Assembly (NCBI GenBank): GCA_963691655.1
Contig: OY829327.1
Coordinates: forward strand, 60,524,079-60,588,078
Origin: Toxonevra muliebris
Lineage: Eukaryota; Arthropoda; Insecta; Diptera; Pallopteridae
Direction of reading: 5' to 3'
DNA length: 64,000 bases
The stretch's first letter is position 1. Every line of letters begins with the position of its first letter. A model generated the notes under the pieces. It did no database searches and had not been told where the DNA came from. It saw nothing but the letters and a program-made list of their open reading frames with translations. The translations under genes were made by a program, and so were the position numbers. Below are positions 30,838 to 42,059 of this stretch, piece after piece.

Positions 30838-31605
30838 CAGGGCCGTAGCCAGAAATTTTTTTCGGGGGGGTTTTCATTCGAAGAAAATATTCATAAATAA
30901 TTTTTATTAAACTGATTTTTAAATGCAATAAATTAAATCGATGGTACATTTGATGGACCCTATAAAATTATAATTTTAGGAAAAATTTTCCGATTTTTTT
31001 TCAAATAAATATTATTCAATGTGCATTCTAGTGCATTTTTTTATCGTGAGGGACATAATTTCATTAACTCATTTACTTCCCACTACTGATGATGTACCCA
31101 ACCTCAAAAAAATTACCAAAAATTGTAGAGGCTCATTTTTTTCAAATGATCATCATTGGGAATTTGAGCCATTATCAATGATAAGGAACCCGGATGAGGT
31201 TAGCTTATATTCCCTAAATTCGTGAAGTCACAGCATTGATTCAGAACGAAACCTTTATTCAAAAACAGTTACTGACCTAGAAAAACTATGAATGCAGGAG
31301 TGCTCAGTATCACATTTCCTTAGGCAAACCTCCGTAGGCAAACTTCATGCCGAAGAAAACAAATCGGATTTGATCGCATAGTGTAACTAAGATTTCAAAT
31401 TTATTTTTTATATTTGACTTTTTAGAAAAAAAAACCGATGGAAGTAAAAAATATCGTTAAATAGATTTAATTTTGACTTTTTTTCCATCTATTGGCAATT
31501 AATCTCAAAAATTAGAATAAAGTTTACACATTTCGGGGGGGAGGGCGGTCAGAACCCCCAAAACGCTCCCCCCCCCCCCCCCCCCCCCCCCTAAATACGG
31601 CCTTG
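30838..31605. mobile_element. hAT-type MITE, 768 bp, inside the piggyBac-like element
   Basis: The left end is CAGGGCCGTAGCCAG and the right end, inverted, CAAGGCCGTATTTAG; each is followed by a G-rich run on its own strand. The flanking 8-mers are CATTGTAT (30830-30837) and CATTGTAC (31606-31613), an hAT-like duplication with one change. The interior has no transposase. The run of 24 Cs at 31568-31591 is the expanded G-tract of the right terminus. Confidence 0.8.
31568..31591. repeat. Homopolymer run of 24 C
   Basis: Uninterrupted C24 (G24 on the other strand) just inside the right end of the hAT MITE. The left end has only G7 at the same place. Such a run is prone to slippage and length error in sequencing. 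Confidence 0.95.
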
Positions 31606-31747
31606 CATTGTACCATTCTCATCCTCCCATAACTCCATAACTGCGTTACAATAAGAATGCAGAAAGAAGCACAGGTGTCGATGTTATAGTAGGCGTTCAT
31701 TCTTTGACCTACAAATGTATAAATAAGACACATTCCAGCAAACTATT

Positions 31748-32164
31748 TCAAGCACCGCATATTTTTATATGTATTGCATATAATAAAGGAGAAAATAGAT
31801 CAAAATACATGCCTGAGACAATATCAGCACTATTTCTATATGAAACTTGAACATTTACATCAATTTGCTCATAAGAATATTGAATTGTTTTATCCTTTGA
31901 TAAACACGCAGTGCTTGGGTCAGCAGCCATTTCAACTCGGATATATTGCTATAAATTTTCAATGTCACTTGTATTTCTCATGCTTTCTTCTTCTAAACTG
32001 CTTGTATTTAGACTAAAATCGAAATCTTCATCATCTGATGCTGATGAAAAATTACTTTCTTCATGATTTCCATAAATATGCATATATGTATCATATTGGA
32101 TGTACAGTGTCGCCATACATATATTACAACTACTTGTTTTATATAGCGTTATATTCCTCTTCAA
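31748..32164 (-). pseudogene. piggyBac-like transposase N-terminus
   Basis: Minus-strand frame with ESNFSSASDDEDFDFSLN, the acidic Ser/Asp-rich leader seen at the start of piggyBac transposases. After a stop the same direction continues as MAADPSTACLSKDKTIQYSY. No catalytic residue falls in this part. It lies about 110 bp inside the right TTAA terminus, the expected place for the start of the gene. Confidence 0.5.
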
Positions 32165-32277
32165 AATTAACTACATAATCCCTCTTTTCATTTGAATCTG
32201 ATAATAACTATAGAAGATATTTGATTCAATACATTGAAATTGTATCATATTGGATACAGGGGACCGATGAGAGTTAA

Positions 32278-34171
32278 AGTACGACAGTGAGATATAACGG
32301 AGAAAACGACACTGTTCCGACCCTGACAGCGCCCCGACCATAGCGATACTCCCCTACTTTTTTCTTACAATGCTACATAGCTGTTGCATTTATTAATTAT
32401 TTTTCTAAGCTTCAAAGTTGTTTTAAAAATAAAACGTAAAATATTTGCGAAATACATATGCCATATACATTTACATTTTGTACGTTGTAGTTACACAGTA
32501 GTATTTTATTAGTTAAAAGACCTAAAAGCGAGAAGAACAATCGAATAAAAATTAATTCCAAACCTACTCAAAAAACTTAAGTCAAATCTTAAGATTTGAA
32601 GAAGTCACGTCCAGTGAAAAATTTGCTTAAGTTTTCTGGCCAACTAAAATTTTTTTGTGAATGTGGATTTTTTTCGTACACAATATTAGAGGACTTAGGC
32701 CATGGCTTTTTTTATGGATCTATTCCATAAAAAGGTTCAAACGCGTTTTTCTCAAAACCACGTTTTTAGACCTGGTTAACATGATTTAAACTATGAAACC
32801 GATCAGACTCAAATTTTGAGGACTTATTCTATACAAAAATGACTATCGCCAGAACTAGCTTTATGATTATTAATTAAAGGTGCAAAAATAGGCCAAAGTC
32901 CGCCGTTTTTTTTTCTTATCGCAAATATAAAATTCTAGTTCAGGATACAGCAGGAATTCTATATTTTAAGAAACGATTTTAATTTCTGCTCTCAGATATT
33001 CCAAAACTTATATGTCATGTCAAACAGGTATAAGCAGGGGTCTGTCCAGGTGGCTCTACCAACAAAGGAAATCATCGAAAAACCAGCAAAAATAATAATT
33101 ATGAGCAGTTTTATTTGAAAGAGATATTTAAGGTATGGTATTCAACACTATAAATCTGTTGAATTTTATTGTGCAATATTCATTGATAAAATTTTTGAAG
33201 AAAGTAAATGTTTTTTTCGCTACAAAATATACCAATATTAATAATAACAAATTATAAAAAATAATAATTAAAATGAAGATATACAAGTAGATGGATAATC
33301 GAGTTTATTAAGAAACAATCTCTTTTATATCATAAAAAATACAAAAGTACAAGTGAAAAAGTAAATTACTTAATATAAATTAAAATAACCAAAAATAAGA
33401 AACTCAAGTATTTATATTTTAAACTTATTTCTCCTTTTCACTTAGCATAGTAAAGTAGTCATGGTAAATAGGAGGCGACCATAGAAATAGGGAATGAAGA
33501 AATCGTGTTCTATTTAAAAGTAGACTTAAGCACCAAATTGAAAAAAAATTAGTAATTAGAAAAAGGATAACGCCTTATGAGTAAAATGCAATTTTGTACA
33601 ACACCAGATCGGAAGATCATTTTGGTGAGCATTACTTGGCAGTTGAAGTTAAGCAGGCTAGAAGTGACCGTAGAGGGAGGATGTGAAGACGAAACTGAAA
33701 ACTTCCAAGTTTCGCCCAAAAGCGCCTTTTTGGAATTTTTTTTCTCTTTTTTAATTTTGATTTAAAAGCACACAAAGGACGCACATATTTTCTTCTTCAC
33801 TATCACTCTTTCTTTATAACAATTTATTATTTATATATTTATTTATCATCATTCAAACAGCTAATAAACGTCAAAAATGAGGTGGTGGTGTACAGACCAC
33901 ATTTTATTAGGGACATGAGAGAGTGGACTCATAACAAATTGAGACGGCTCACTGAGGTTAATGTGAACATGGTATAAGGTTGTAAATCTGTGAGCTGTTT
34001 CAAAGGTAAAAATGGATTGAGCAAAGGGAGAAAATATAACACAAAAATCGCAATGTACATATTTTATATAACACTTCAAATTTATTCATTTGTTTGTGTA
34101 AATAATTCTAAGTAAGAAGTTTTCACTGCCAATCTATAGTAAAATTTATTATAAATAGAAATAATTATAAT
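32278..34171. other. Unassigned A+T-rich DNA
   Basis: An 18-bp perfect palindrome, TCAAATCTTAAGATTTGA, lies at 32582-32599. 33180-33440 is simple A/T sequence. The frame at 33577-33765 has no recognisable motif. No gene supported. Confidence 0.4.
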
Positions 34172-34280
34172 CTTTGGCTTCGGCAAAATACTTCGGCCAA
34201 AACTTGGACAATTTTTGCCGAAGACGCGTTTTTAGGCCGAATAGGCGAAAAACCGAAGCCGAATATTCGGTCGGACACTA
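34172..34280 (-). mobile_element. End fragment of a TAGTGTCCGACCG-type hAT-like element
   Basis: On the minus strand it starts TAGTGTCCGACCGAATATTC and continues with repeated CGGCTTCGG/GGCCGAA words. The same family, complete, lies at 36249-36830. The other end is missing here. Confidence 0.6.
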
Positions 34281-34640
34281 ATATCGATATTTTTTGTAAC
34301 TAAGTAATAGATTATATGTATAATTTTGATTCTGAGCTTTCGTAAAAAACTTGAACTTTTAGATGAGCATTGTGCTTTCACATTAAAATTCTTTTTAAAA
34401 ATTCGTGGAGCTATTGGGACCGAATAAAATTTATCAAAAGAATAATATTCTTACATTGAGAATAAATTATCATCCACTAAGCTCACATACATACATATGT
34501 ATGTACAAACTATTAAATTACAGCCTTTTATAAGAAAATAAACAAAACATATCAAATTATAAGTTAATTATTTAGTAAAATTGAACAATGAGCTAATGGA
34601 CATGCGCATGCCAGATCGGTGTACGGTGGAACGTTGAGTC
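34281..34640. other. Unassigned DNA
   Basis: Holds a CATACATACATATGTATGTA palindromic simple sequence at about 34485-34504. No gene. Confidence 0.4.
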
Positions 34641-35122
34641 GCTAGTGGGTAAGTAAGTTTTTCATTAAATAAAAAGTTAAAAACCAATTAAAATGTAATA
34701 ACCATTTGACTTTGATTATTTGCGGTCCGGTGACTACTTCTCTACTACTACTACTTCTACTTTGACTGTCGATGGATGTGCTGAAGTAGTGTATACATAA
34801 GTTATTAATCGGCATTTTATGGAAATTACCATTGCAGCAACTCCATCCATCGTAGTTTGAAGCATTTGCATTTGTTTGCATTTGCTTGCATTTTCTTCTG
34901 GAAGCCGAAAGCACTTTCACGCTGCCACTTGCACATTTTGCTTTTGTAAATGCGCCACCAAATGCTTTACCGGAACCTGATTCTCTCCCCATCTACACCT
35001 CGAGTACCGTCGCAATTCTCGTTTCTGTCCTAAATTTAAAGCCGATTTCATGATCTTGATATGGCGTGAAGATCGCAAAGCTTCACCGTCGTTGTGTGGT
35101 GTGCTGAGCTGCAATTTACAAA
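34641..35122 (-). other. Possible host exon or untranslated exon
   Basis: Less A+T-rich and more complex than its surroundings. On the minus strand a polypyrimidine-poor but plausible acceptor (TTGTAAATTGCAG) at about 35111-35123 precedes a 60-codon open frame with a basic stretch (LGQKRELRRYSRCRWGENQV) ending near 34917. An overlapping frame (34642-34992) also stays open for 116 codons. Oligo-CAAATG and CTACTACTA simple repeats lie downstream. I recognise no protein family; it may be a 5' untranslated exon or unique intergenic DNA. Confidence 0.2.
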
Positions 35123-36248
35123 AGCAATTTAATAATGAATTGTTATATTTACTTATTATTTTTTAAATTGCGTGCAAGTTTTGTGTTTTCCTTTTCGTTT
35201 TGTATATTTCATGTATTTCAGCATATTTTTAGTTGTTTTTCTTATTAAATGAATTGAGTGATCATAAATGCAAAAACACATCAGATCTCTGGTTGATTTT
35301 AATAGCATATAAGATTGTTCTGTTATTATCATTAAAAATAGTATTTTTACTATTACTTAAGCACAATAGAACTTATTTAACTTTTAAGCACTAGTAGTAC
35401 ACAGAACTATTTTAGCCAATATCAAGAAAACTTCAATGTTAATTTGACTCCGATCCGAGTTAGGATTGATTCAAATAAATATTTTTCTTTGTTATCAAAA
35501 GATGTAGAAAATTTATTTTTATTTTTATTTTACTTTATTTTTATATTCATTTACCCCAGTGGTACATAGATGAATCTAGAAAATGCACGATGGTTCAAAG
35601 GAATTGTTTTAAGCGTCGTACCTAAGCAATAACATTCAGCTTGGAATATCCCCATAACTTGATTCCATAAGTCCATAATTGCAATTTCTTGAATTTATTT
35701 ATTTACTTAGTCTACGAGTATAAAGTTCTTACCGACAAATTAAAAGAGATTTAAAGGCAAAACATTGAAATTAATAGAAGTAATTTAGGATAATTCAGAA
35801 CTATTTGCTCATTTTATTCCGAACCCGTAAACAAGTGTCTTGGCTTGGAGCATGTTCACCATAAACCTCTATCAACAATCGATCATTTTCAGAAGTCGCT
35901 TTCATCAAATCAAAAAAGGTTATTTTAATAAACATCCCTCAAAACTTCTTTTTCTGATGCTAAATTCGACAATTTCGAAGCGAAAAAAAAATATTTTGTT
36001 TGTACAATTGCAACCACAAATCACAAATACAATTTTACGCTTTCCGCGTTCAAAAAAGGTTTCGTTCTGCGCATCAACAGCTACGGCATCACCATCTCGA
36101 GCGCTGATTTGCCGAAGTATTTGTCAATCAGCACATTGTAAATAAAAAAAGAGTTGAGTTGCAAGCAATACTTAGAAAAAATTATATTATTTAATATTAT
36201 TAATTATAATCTGTTTATTCAATGTTCCAACCCGAAAGTATGCTGTAC
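35123..36248. other. Unassigned A+T-rich DNA
   Basis: ATTTATTTATTTACTTAGTC at about 35694 resembles a LINE tail of the type at 1893 but no coding relic follows. The 101-codon plus frame at 35840-36145 (Lys/Ser-rich, with a FPRSKKVSFCAST segment) is not recognised and may be chance. Confidence 0.35.
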
Positions 36249-36830
36249 TAGAGTCCGACCGATTAATCGGCATCGGTATCTGCCAGTATTAGTCTAAAAT
36301 TATTGGATCGGCCAAAAATGGCCGATCTTTTGGCCAAACATTTTAATTATTAAAAAAAATAGTTATTTAATTTTTCAATTAAAACCCTTTGTCGTGTGTT
36401 TCATTTTTCTTTGACTGTATTTTATTGCTGTTTTAAATTAAATTTCAAAATGTCTCATTAGTGTCAACAAAAATGGCTGTGTAGCTGATTCTTTCTTGTT
36501 TTGTTTTTTATTATGCTGAAATTTAATTTACCATTTAGTAAAAACAATTGTAAGTAAAATGATTACAAATTAATGGTAGCTACATAAACATTAATAATAT
36601 TAAATTAGTATTAATTTTAATAAAACAGTATTTTTAACTTAAAAATAAAATATTCCTGTATATACTTGAATTTTAATGTATTTTTTTTTTAATCTAATTT
36701 TTATATTTTTGTGATAAAAGGTAGAAGATATTTATTGCCAGATTTTTATTTTTTTATATTTTAAAAATTAGGTTAGAGGAATGGAGGAAAGTTCGGCTTC
36801 GGCCAAAAAATCACCTTTGGTAGGACACTA
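36249..36830. mobile_element. hAT-like MITE, 582 bp
   Basis: Left end TAGAGTCCGACCGATTAATC followed by GGC-ATCGG words; right end, inverted, TAGTGTCCTACCAAAGGTGA followed by TTTTTTGGCCGAAGCCG. Same family as 34172-34280. The interior is A+T-rich without a transposase. The flanking octamers match at only half their positions, so the target duplication is not confirmed. Confidence 0.6.
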
Positions 36831-37131
36831 ATCGATACTTTCTCAATAATGCGTAAAAAGAGTTGGGATTGTGCTCTTACCGAATAAAAAATACTGTTAC
36901 ACTTTAATTTTAAATTAAAGTAAAAATAATGCATACATATATAAGAGTGTTTCCATTAAATTTACACAAACCATGCATGGAAAAGAGATGTTTCCCACAA
37001 ATTCGAGCCCATAATATGTAAGGAGAAGAATGAAAATAAATATCTATTTTCTAGTTTTTGTCGTCTATTTTTCTTATTCTTCCTATTTTTCTTAGCCGCT
37101 TCGTAACCGATTAATTTTTTTTTATTATAAG
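36831..37131. other. Unassigned DNA between two MITEs
   Basis: Nothing recognised beyond simple A/T-rich sequence. Confidence 0.4.
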
Positions 37132-37264
37132 TTAACCCTCCGATAACTGATAAGGTCCCTAGGGACCAAAAATATATAGGATAAAAATAAAAACAAATCT
37201 ACGCATCACACGCTATATTAATAGAGAAGGTTCCTGGGGACCTTGTCGGGCTTTGACCGTTTAA
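37132..37264. mobile_element. Tiny TTAA-bounded MITE (133 bp), piggyBac-like
   Basis: Left end TTAACCCTCCGATAACTGAT then AAGGTCCCTAGGGACC; right end, inverted, TTAAACGGTCAAAGCCCGAC then AAGGTCCCCAGGAACC. TTAA plus CCC is the usual piggyBac-type terminus, and AAGGTCCC(T/C)AGG(G/A)ACC is shared exactly in spacing. It contains a GGTCCCTAGGGACC perfect palindrome. No ORF. Confidence 0.75.
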
Positions 37265-37704
37265 AAAGTTATCAGAAGTCATTTTTATGGAAAATAAGTA
37301 TTATTATAAAGGGTGTACCAAAATTCACGCAAGAAGCAATTTTTTCTATCAAAATCACTTTTATACACAATTTTTATATTTATATTTTTTAAAATCATAT
37401 TGAATTTTTATTTTTTTGTTATTCGTACCAAATAACTATTATTTTGATTCGAATAAATGAATTTTTTTAAAGGGCCCCCCAAAATGTTTTTCTGGTTGCA
37501 GCACTGGCTGCAATGACTTTTCTAAAGTGTAGTCTGATCTTATGGTTAAAATAGCGAGCTTTTAGGCTTAACATAAAAAATGGGATGAAATAATTTGTCA
37601 TTTTACTTCCATATAAAATTTGTTCAAACCGCCGCTATAGATATTTATACATCAAAAAATTAATAACCTTTCAGTCCCAATGGGAGAGGGGGTGACCTAA
37701 TTTC
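37265..37704. other. Unassigned DNA with a mariner-like terminus word
   Basis: AAGGGTGTACCAAAATTCAC then GCAAGAAG at about 37308-37335 resembles one end of a mariner-type element. No matching opposite end or transposase was found. Confidence 0.25.
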
Positions 37705-39211
37705 CAGTGTGGCCAACTCAGCGCTTTTCCCGTTAAATTTAGTGCTTTTTGAAAATTAAAACGCGGGAAGCGGGAAGAGAATATAGACTTCGACATCGAT
37801 ATGAGATTTAAAAATATTTATGTAAAAATATGTACTTAGAGATACAAAATATAACTATTTTTTTGTGATCAATGTGTATTAAATACTTTTTTTCCATTAT
37901 CTTATTTTAGTTTTTCTTGTGATTGTATAATTTACAAATGCTGTGAATTAAAAACTTTAAAAATACATGTATTTGATTAATTTTCTTTTTAACACAGCAG
38001 AATCCCTATAGTTCGTAATCGCAAGAGACCAACAATCTTTTGTTTAACACTTTTATAAGGAAAAAATTTGGCGTTTTTTTTTAAAGAAAATAGGCGTTTT
38101 TTCTTCATTTTAGAGAAACAAAAGTGGGCCACAATGCTAATTTCGTTCAGGGCTGCCTGCAATCTGGGCATTGGAAAAATATTGAGGATTTTCAGACTTA
38201 ATTTGAATACTGAGCAAGCAAAAATTGCTCAATAACCCGGGATAATTATTTTTTTTTATTCAGCTTTCAATATTAAAAAACCCCAAACAGTCTGTAGAAT
38301 ATTTTTTGACAAATTCGCAACCAACACCATATAAACATTGCTTTATGCAACACTGTTTACGTTTAGTATTCAGACAGTTCAACGCGATCGCGCAGTGCTT
38401 CGTCTTCTCTTTCAGCCGTCCAGAAAGGCTTAGCTGTGCCTTTGTTCAGCACCTTCTAATTAATAACTGTTAGTTCTTGGTGACTGTAACCTATAAACTT
38501 TCAAATTATGGTCAGCTATTATAAAGAAGAACAAGTATATTTTATAAATTTAAACCCGATAGTCAAAACTTTAAACCAGTGTTTTTCAAAACAAGGTTTT
38601 TGCCATTGGCATGCACGATAACTGAAATTTAAATATGTTCTTCTACACAACAATGGCCCCAGGATATAAGTTTGGTTAATTCTTTCCTCAATATGGAACT
38701 TTGTTTTTACAAAAAGAAGTCTAATTTTTTGGAAAACTAATTTTTGGGGTCTGCCATTTTGTGAATTTTTGGTCAAACAAAATGCATGTCCTGAAAGCAT
38801 AGTTATAATTTTTATAATGGTATTTTTTTAGATGTTCGATGAGCCGCAATCACGCACGCCATTGCGTTTGACGATTTTCAAAACGTCTTCCATGAAGCTG
38901 CAAAAAAACCCTTTATATAATTTTATTTTTAATTATTACACAATTTTTTCTTGTACTTGAAGTCTTTAAATAGATGTCAGAAATTTTTTTTTTATCAATT
39001 TATTAATCCAAAGGGCCCCTTAAAATAACTCTGACCGAGAGTAACTCTAAGCCTACGTAAAGAATATTTTTCGTTTATATAAAATGTTTATATGAAAAGT
39101 GCGTATTGTACTGTTATAATATGAAATTATACCGGTGCGGGGAATTTGGTCGAAAATCGGGGAATTTCGCGAGAGTTATCGGGGTGAAAGAAAAAAGAGT
39201 TGGCATCCCTG
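37705..39211. other. Unassigned region with CAG...CTG hAT-like words at both edges
   Basis: CAGTGTGGCCAACTC at 37705 and, inverted, CAGGGATGCCAACTC ending at 39211 look like hAT termini 1.5 kb apart, but the adjacent sequence does not pair and no 8-bp duplication is visible. A more complex patch (38370-38450) includes the palindrome CGCGATCGCG. The two words may belong to different elements. No coding frame supported. Confidence 0.25.
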
Positions 39212-39574
39212 GTATGGACCCTCATTAATCCATACGAAATTCGAAAATTTTCAATGAAAAAACTTTTTTATTTTGAAAGAAACTTCAATCAAGCTTCAAT
39301 CTCTTCCCATCTTTCGGGTAATTTATGGTAAATTATTTCGACATTTCTCTCACGATACAAATATTCAATGATTCAGCTTGTTGATTGTAGAATATGGAAC
39401 AGTGATATCGTGATCAAAAACTACGTATCACTACTCCAACGCCATCTAGTTTTTAAATACTCATTTCATATTTGTACACCGGGTACTTTATGTTTTGCGT
39501 ATAGAGAATAAAGCTAGAAGAACATTTCTTGTATAAAATATTTATGAATTTCGTATTTATTGTTTAAAGTCAAT
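39212..39574. other. Unassigned DNA
   Basis: Holds an AATAAAG hexamer at about 39508 and a CCAACGCCATCTAG word at about 39438. No gene. Confidence 0.35.
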
Positions 39575-39715
39575 AGGCTTTGAATGAACAGTGATGCCAG
39601 AAGAATACCAAAAATTTCATAAAACTAGCAGGATAGACGATTGTTGCGGAACCCGCTACGATTCCTCATCAATGATCTTTGTGATAGTTCTTTCTCTCAT
39701 TTCAACATTATCGTA
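39575..39715 (+). repeat. Family B repeat, partial copy
   Basis: Carries GGCTTTGAATGAACAGTGAT, GCCAGAAGAATACCAAAAA, GCGGAACCCGCTACGATTCC and TGTGATAGTTCTTTCTCTCA. It is of the same subfamily as the copies at 19208 and 22209, cut before the terminal hairpin. Confidence 0.7.
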
Positions 39716-40046
39716 TTTATTAATTTAGAACTGACACTTAACCAAACTAAATACTTTCAAAAACAGAGAACAATCAAATAATTTTAACCTATCAAGAATA
39801 TTGCTTATGTGCAGGAAGCGGCAAAAAGCAAAATAAAATTTATAATCTATAGTATGTAACGATTTTTCAAATATTTTTTATTTCTTTTTCTTTCTCATAA
39901 GCGACATAGTTAAAAATACGAAAATCTAGATTTTGAAATTTCAAAATCAAAATCGCAAATTTTTATTTTAAGTAATAACACTATACGACATGCAAAATTT
40001 TATCGGGATCAGAATATGCTTGTGGAAGTGGTCCAGAGTACTCTGA
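39716..40046. other. Unassigned A+T-rich DNA
   Basis: Nothing supported. Confidence 0.4.
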
Positions 40047-40609
40047 TTAACTTTGTTTTGTGCCAAAACATGAATTTTTTATTTACGCGGTACTAAAATT
40101 TGCCCGTTTCTGAACATGTTGGTAAAATAAAACATAAGACATCTTATTTATTTTACTCTTTGAGAAAGTTTGCGTGTTCAGAACTTTATATTAAAATCTT
40201 ACGTCGAATATAAGTGGAAAGTGTTAACCCATTGGTGTTAGCATTACCACGAACAAAAAACATGCAAGCGAACTGAAAAATTAAAGTACTGTAAAATTGT
40301 ATATATTGAGTTTTGCCTATGTACATTTTTCTAGAATGTATTAACCCTCTGTGGATCCTCTTAATGGGGTAGAAAGTCTATTATTATAGGAAAGAGCAAA
40401 AGAAAGAGCAAAAAAAAGAGCCATAAGGGTTAACACTTCCATTTATATTCTACATAAGATTTTACTATAGGGATCAGAACTCGTAAACGTTCTCAGATTT
40501 AAAAATAACTAAGAAGTCTTATGGTTTATTATAGTAACATGTTCAGTAATGATCAAACTTTTGGACCACATAAAAAAAAAATTGACGTTGAGGACAAAAA
40601 CGGAGTTAA
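40047..40609. repeat. TTAA-bounded long inverted repeat with a TTAA-bounded insert
   Basis: Arms of about 180 bp (40047-40227 and, inverted, 40430-40609) align at roughly three in four positions. Shared words include CTGAACATGTT, ATAAGAC and AAAATCTTA then AGTGTTAACCC. TTAA occurs at both outer tips and at both inner tips. The centre (40224-40433) has piggyBac-like tips of its own (TTAACCCATTGG and, inverted, TTAACCCTTATGG) plus a third TTAACCCTC at 40341. No ORF. Confidence 0.7.
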
Positions 40610-41480
40610 CCTTAATTCTCTGTAATGTACTTCTATTATAATGAATTTTATATCTATCTACTTACTATTTTAGTAGTTTATATCTGTTCTGCGTTTAGCC
40701 AATACTACTAGTGTTCTTGTTTTCTCCTTACAGTACTACTACTTCTAATTTTATAGTACATCAGCCCATGGATAGAATAAGCAGAACTTTTCACATTCAT
40801 TTCAGTTCTGTGAGTTACACCTATACATAAATGGAAACGACCAACAATTTATTCCGAACCCGAACGATGAAGTAAAAAGTCTCGTAAATTTATCAGCAAA
40901 AGGCCACGTTATGAAAATCTGTACTTAGAAAATAAAATTAATTATCTCAAATAAATAAACTTTGAATGTTTCTCCTAAAAAGGTGTGAATATCAACTTAT
41001 TATATTCTTACTCGAATCCGAATGGCCTTAGGTCATCCTTGGTCTTTGTATGTATGGTATATTAATAAAAGTATGCTGCTATAATACTACATGCCACTAT
41101 ATATACAAATGTAATTTTGTATGATAAGGACGACCCTGGTGCGTGTTGATTTGTCATTATATTACTTAGCAATCTAGTTACCAATTGTATGCCATCCATC
41201 CCCTAAAATAACAGCAAATTTATTACGCATAATAAAAACCCACGCATGGACGACAACGATAGCCTCAATACGAGCATATAAGTAAATACATATGTAAACA
41301 CTATAGAAGAGACAAGGGTAAGTGGTACTTAGCTTTCATGAATAAGATTACACAGTAGTGTTAATAGGATTTTTAGTGATAATTTAAAAGAAAAAACATT
41401 ATTGCCGTCACTCAGTGATGAGTAATTGACTGATAAGCATAGATTAAATCAAAATCAATCCTGATATGGTTGGAAAACTT
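40610..41480. other. Unassigned DNA
   Basis: No gene or repeat recognised. Confidence 0.4.
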
Positions 41481-41484
41481 TTAG

Positions 41485-41640
41485 AAACGTATAAATAAGA
41501 AATTTAGCGGGAGAACACTTGTCTGTAGTTCTTTACCGTAGAGAAGAGTTCAGCTGAGGGGCCGAGAAATATATACATAGTTTTGAAATGCAAATTCCTT
41601 ACGGTATATTGGGTTTCAGTGTTATAAAAAAAGAAAAACT
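41485..41640 (+). promoter_or_regulatory. Speculative core promoter and short leader
   Basis: ACGTATAAATAAG (about 41489-41501) is a strong TATA box. About 30 bases later GAACACTTGTCTGTAG could hold the start site, followed by a more G+C-rich leader (AGTTCAGCTGAGGGGCCGAG). The first ATG (41588) opens a frame of only 22 codons (MQIPYGILGFSV...), with a possible donor GGTATAT inside it. No following exon was recognised. Confidence 0.15.
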
Positions 41641-41714
41641 TTTTGTTTTTCTTTAAAATTTTTAAGTGTTTATGGGTATTTATTTTTTTTTAGAAAACAT
41701 AACAGCAATATTCC

Positions 41715-41721
<7 letters not shown>

Positions 41722-41751
<30 letters not shown>
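41722..41751. repeat. (TA)n microsatellite
   Basis: About 15 uninterrupted TA units. Confidence 0.95.
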
Positions 41752-41754
<3 letters not shown>

Positions 41755-42059
41755 TCATTGCCATAACCGAGTGGCGTTGAAATTATCCTTAGGGGATACT
41801 ATATTTTTTCTTACTTTACTTTTTAAAATATGGTTACTCGTATATGCAATTAGAGTTGCTCGTTTTTTTTTTTTTGAGTTATTTCAATAGTTATTACGAG
41901 GAACAATATTATCAGACAAAGTTTTTCATATACATTGAAATCGAAAATGAGGACGGAATTCTAAAAAAAAAAGATTAACGTAATACTCGTGCTATTATTT
42001 TCTTAATTAACACTATTCAAGCGCCCATTTCTCTAGTTTTTTGTATAATTGTGAATTTT

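Larger units (their letters stand above)
30240..32277 (-). mobile_element. piggyBac-like DNA transposon, degenerate, 2.0 kb
   Basis: TTAA bounds both ends (30240-30243 and 32274-32277). Both tips share, at equal distance from TTAA, GTATC(A/C)(T/A)ATATGATACAATT preceded by a GGTCC-type word. Inside, on the minus strand, lie an acidic Ser-rich N-terminus and an SLKKFKLIHNCIRFD block typical of piggyBac transposases. The catalytic DDE part and the C-terminal zinc finger are missing or unreadable. A SINE (30476-30638) and an hAT MITE (30838-31605) have inserted into it. Confidence 0.7.

Noticed and set aside
37705..39211. A 1.5-kb hAT element
   Set aside because: Only the first 15 bases of the two edges resemble each other and no 8-bp target duplication is present; the edges may be from two elements.
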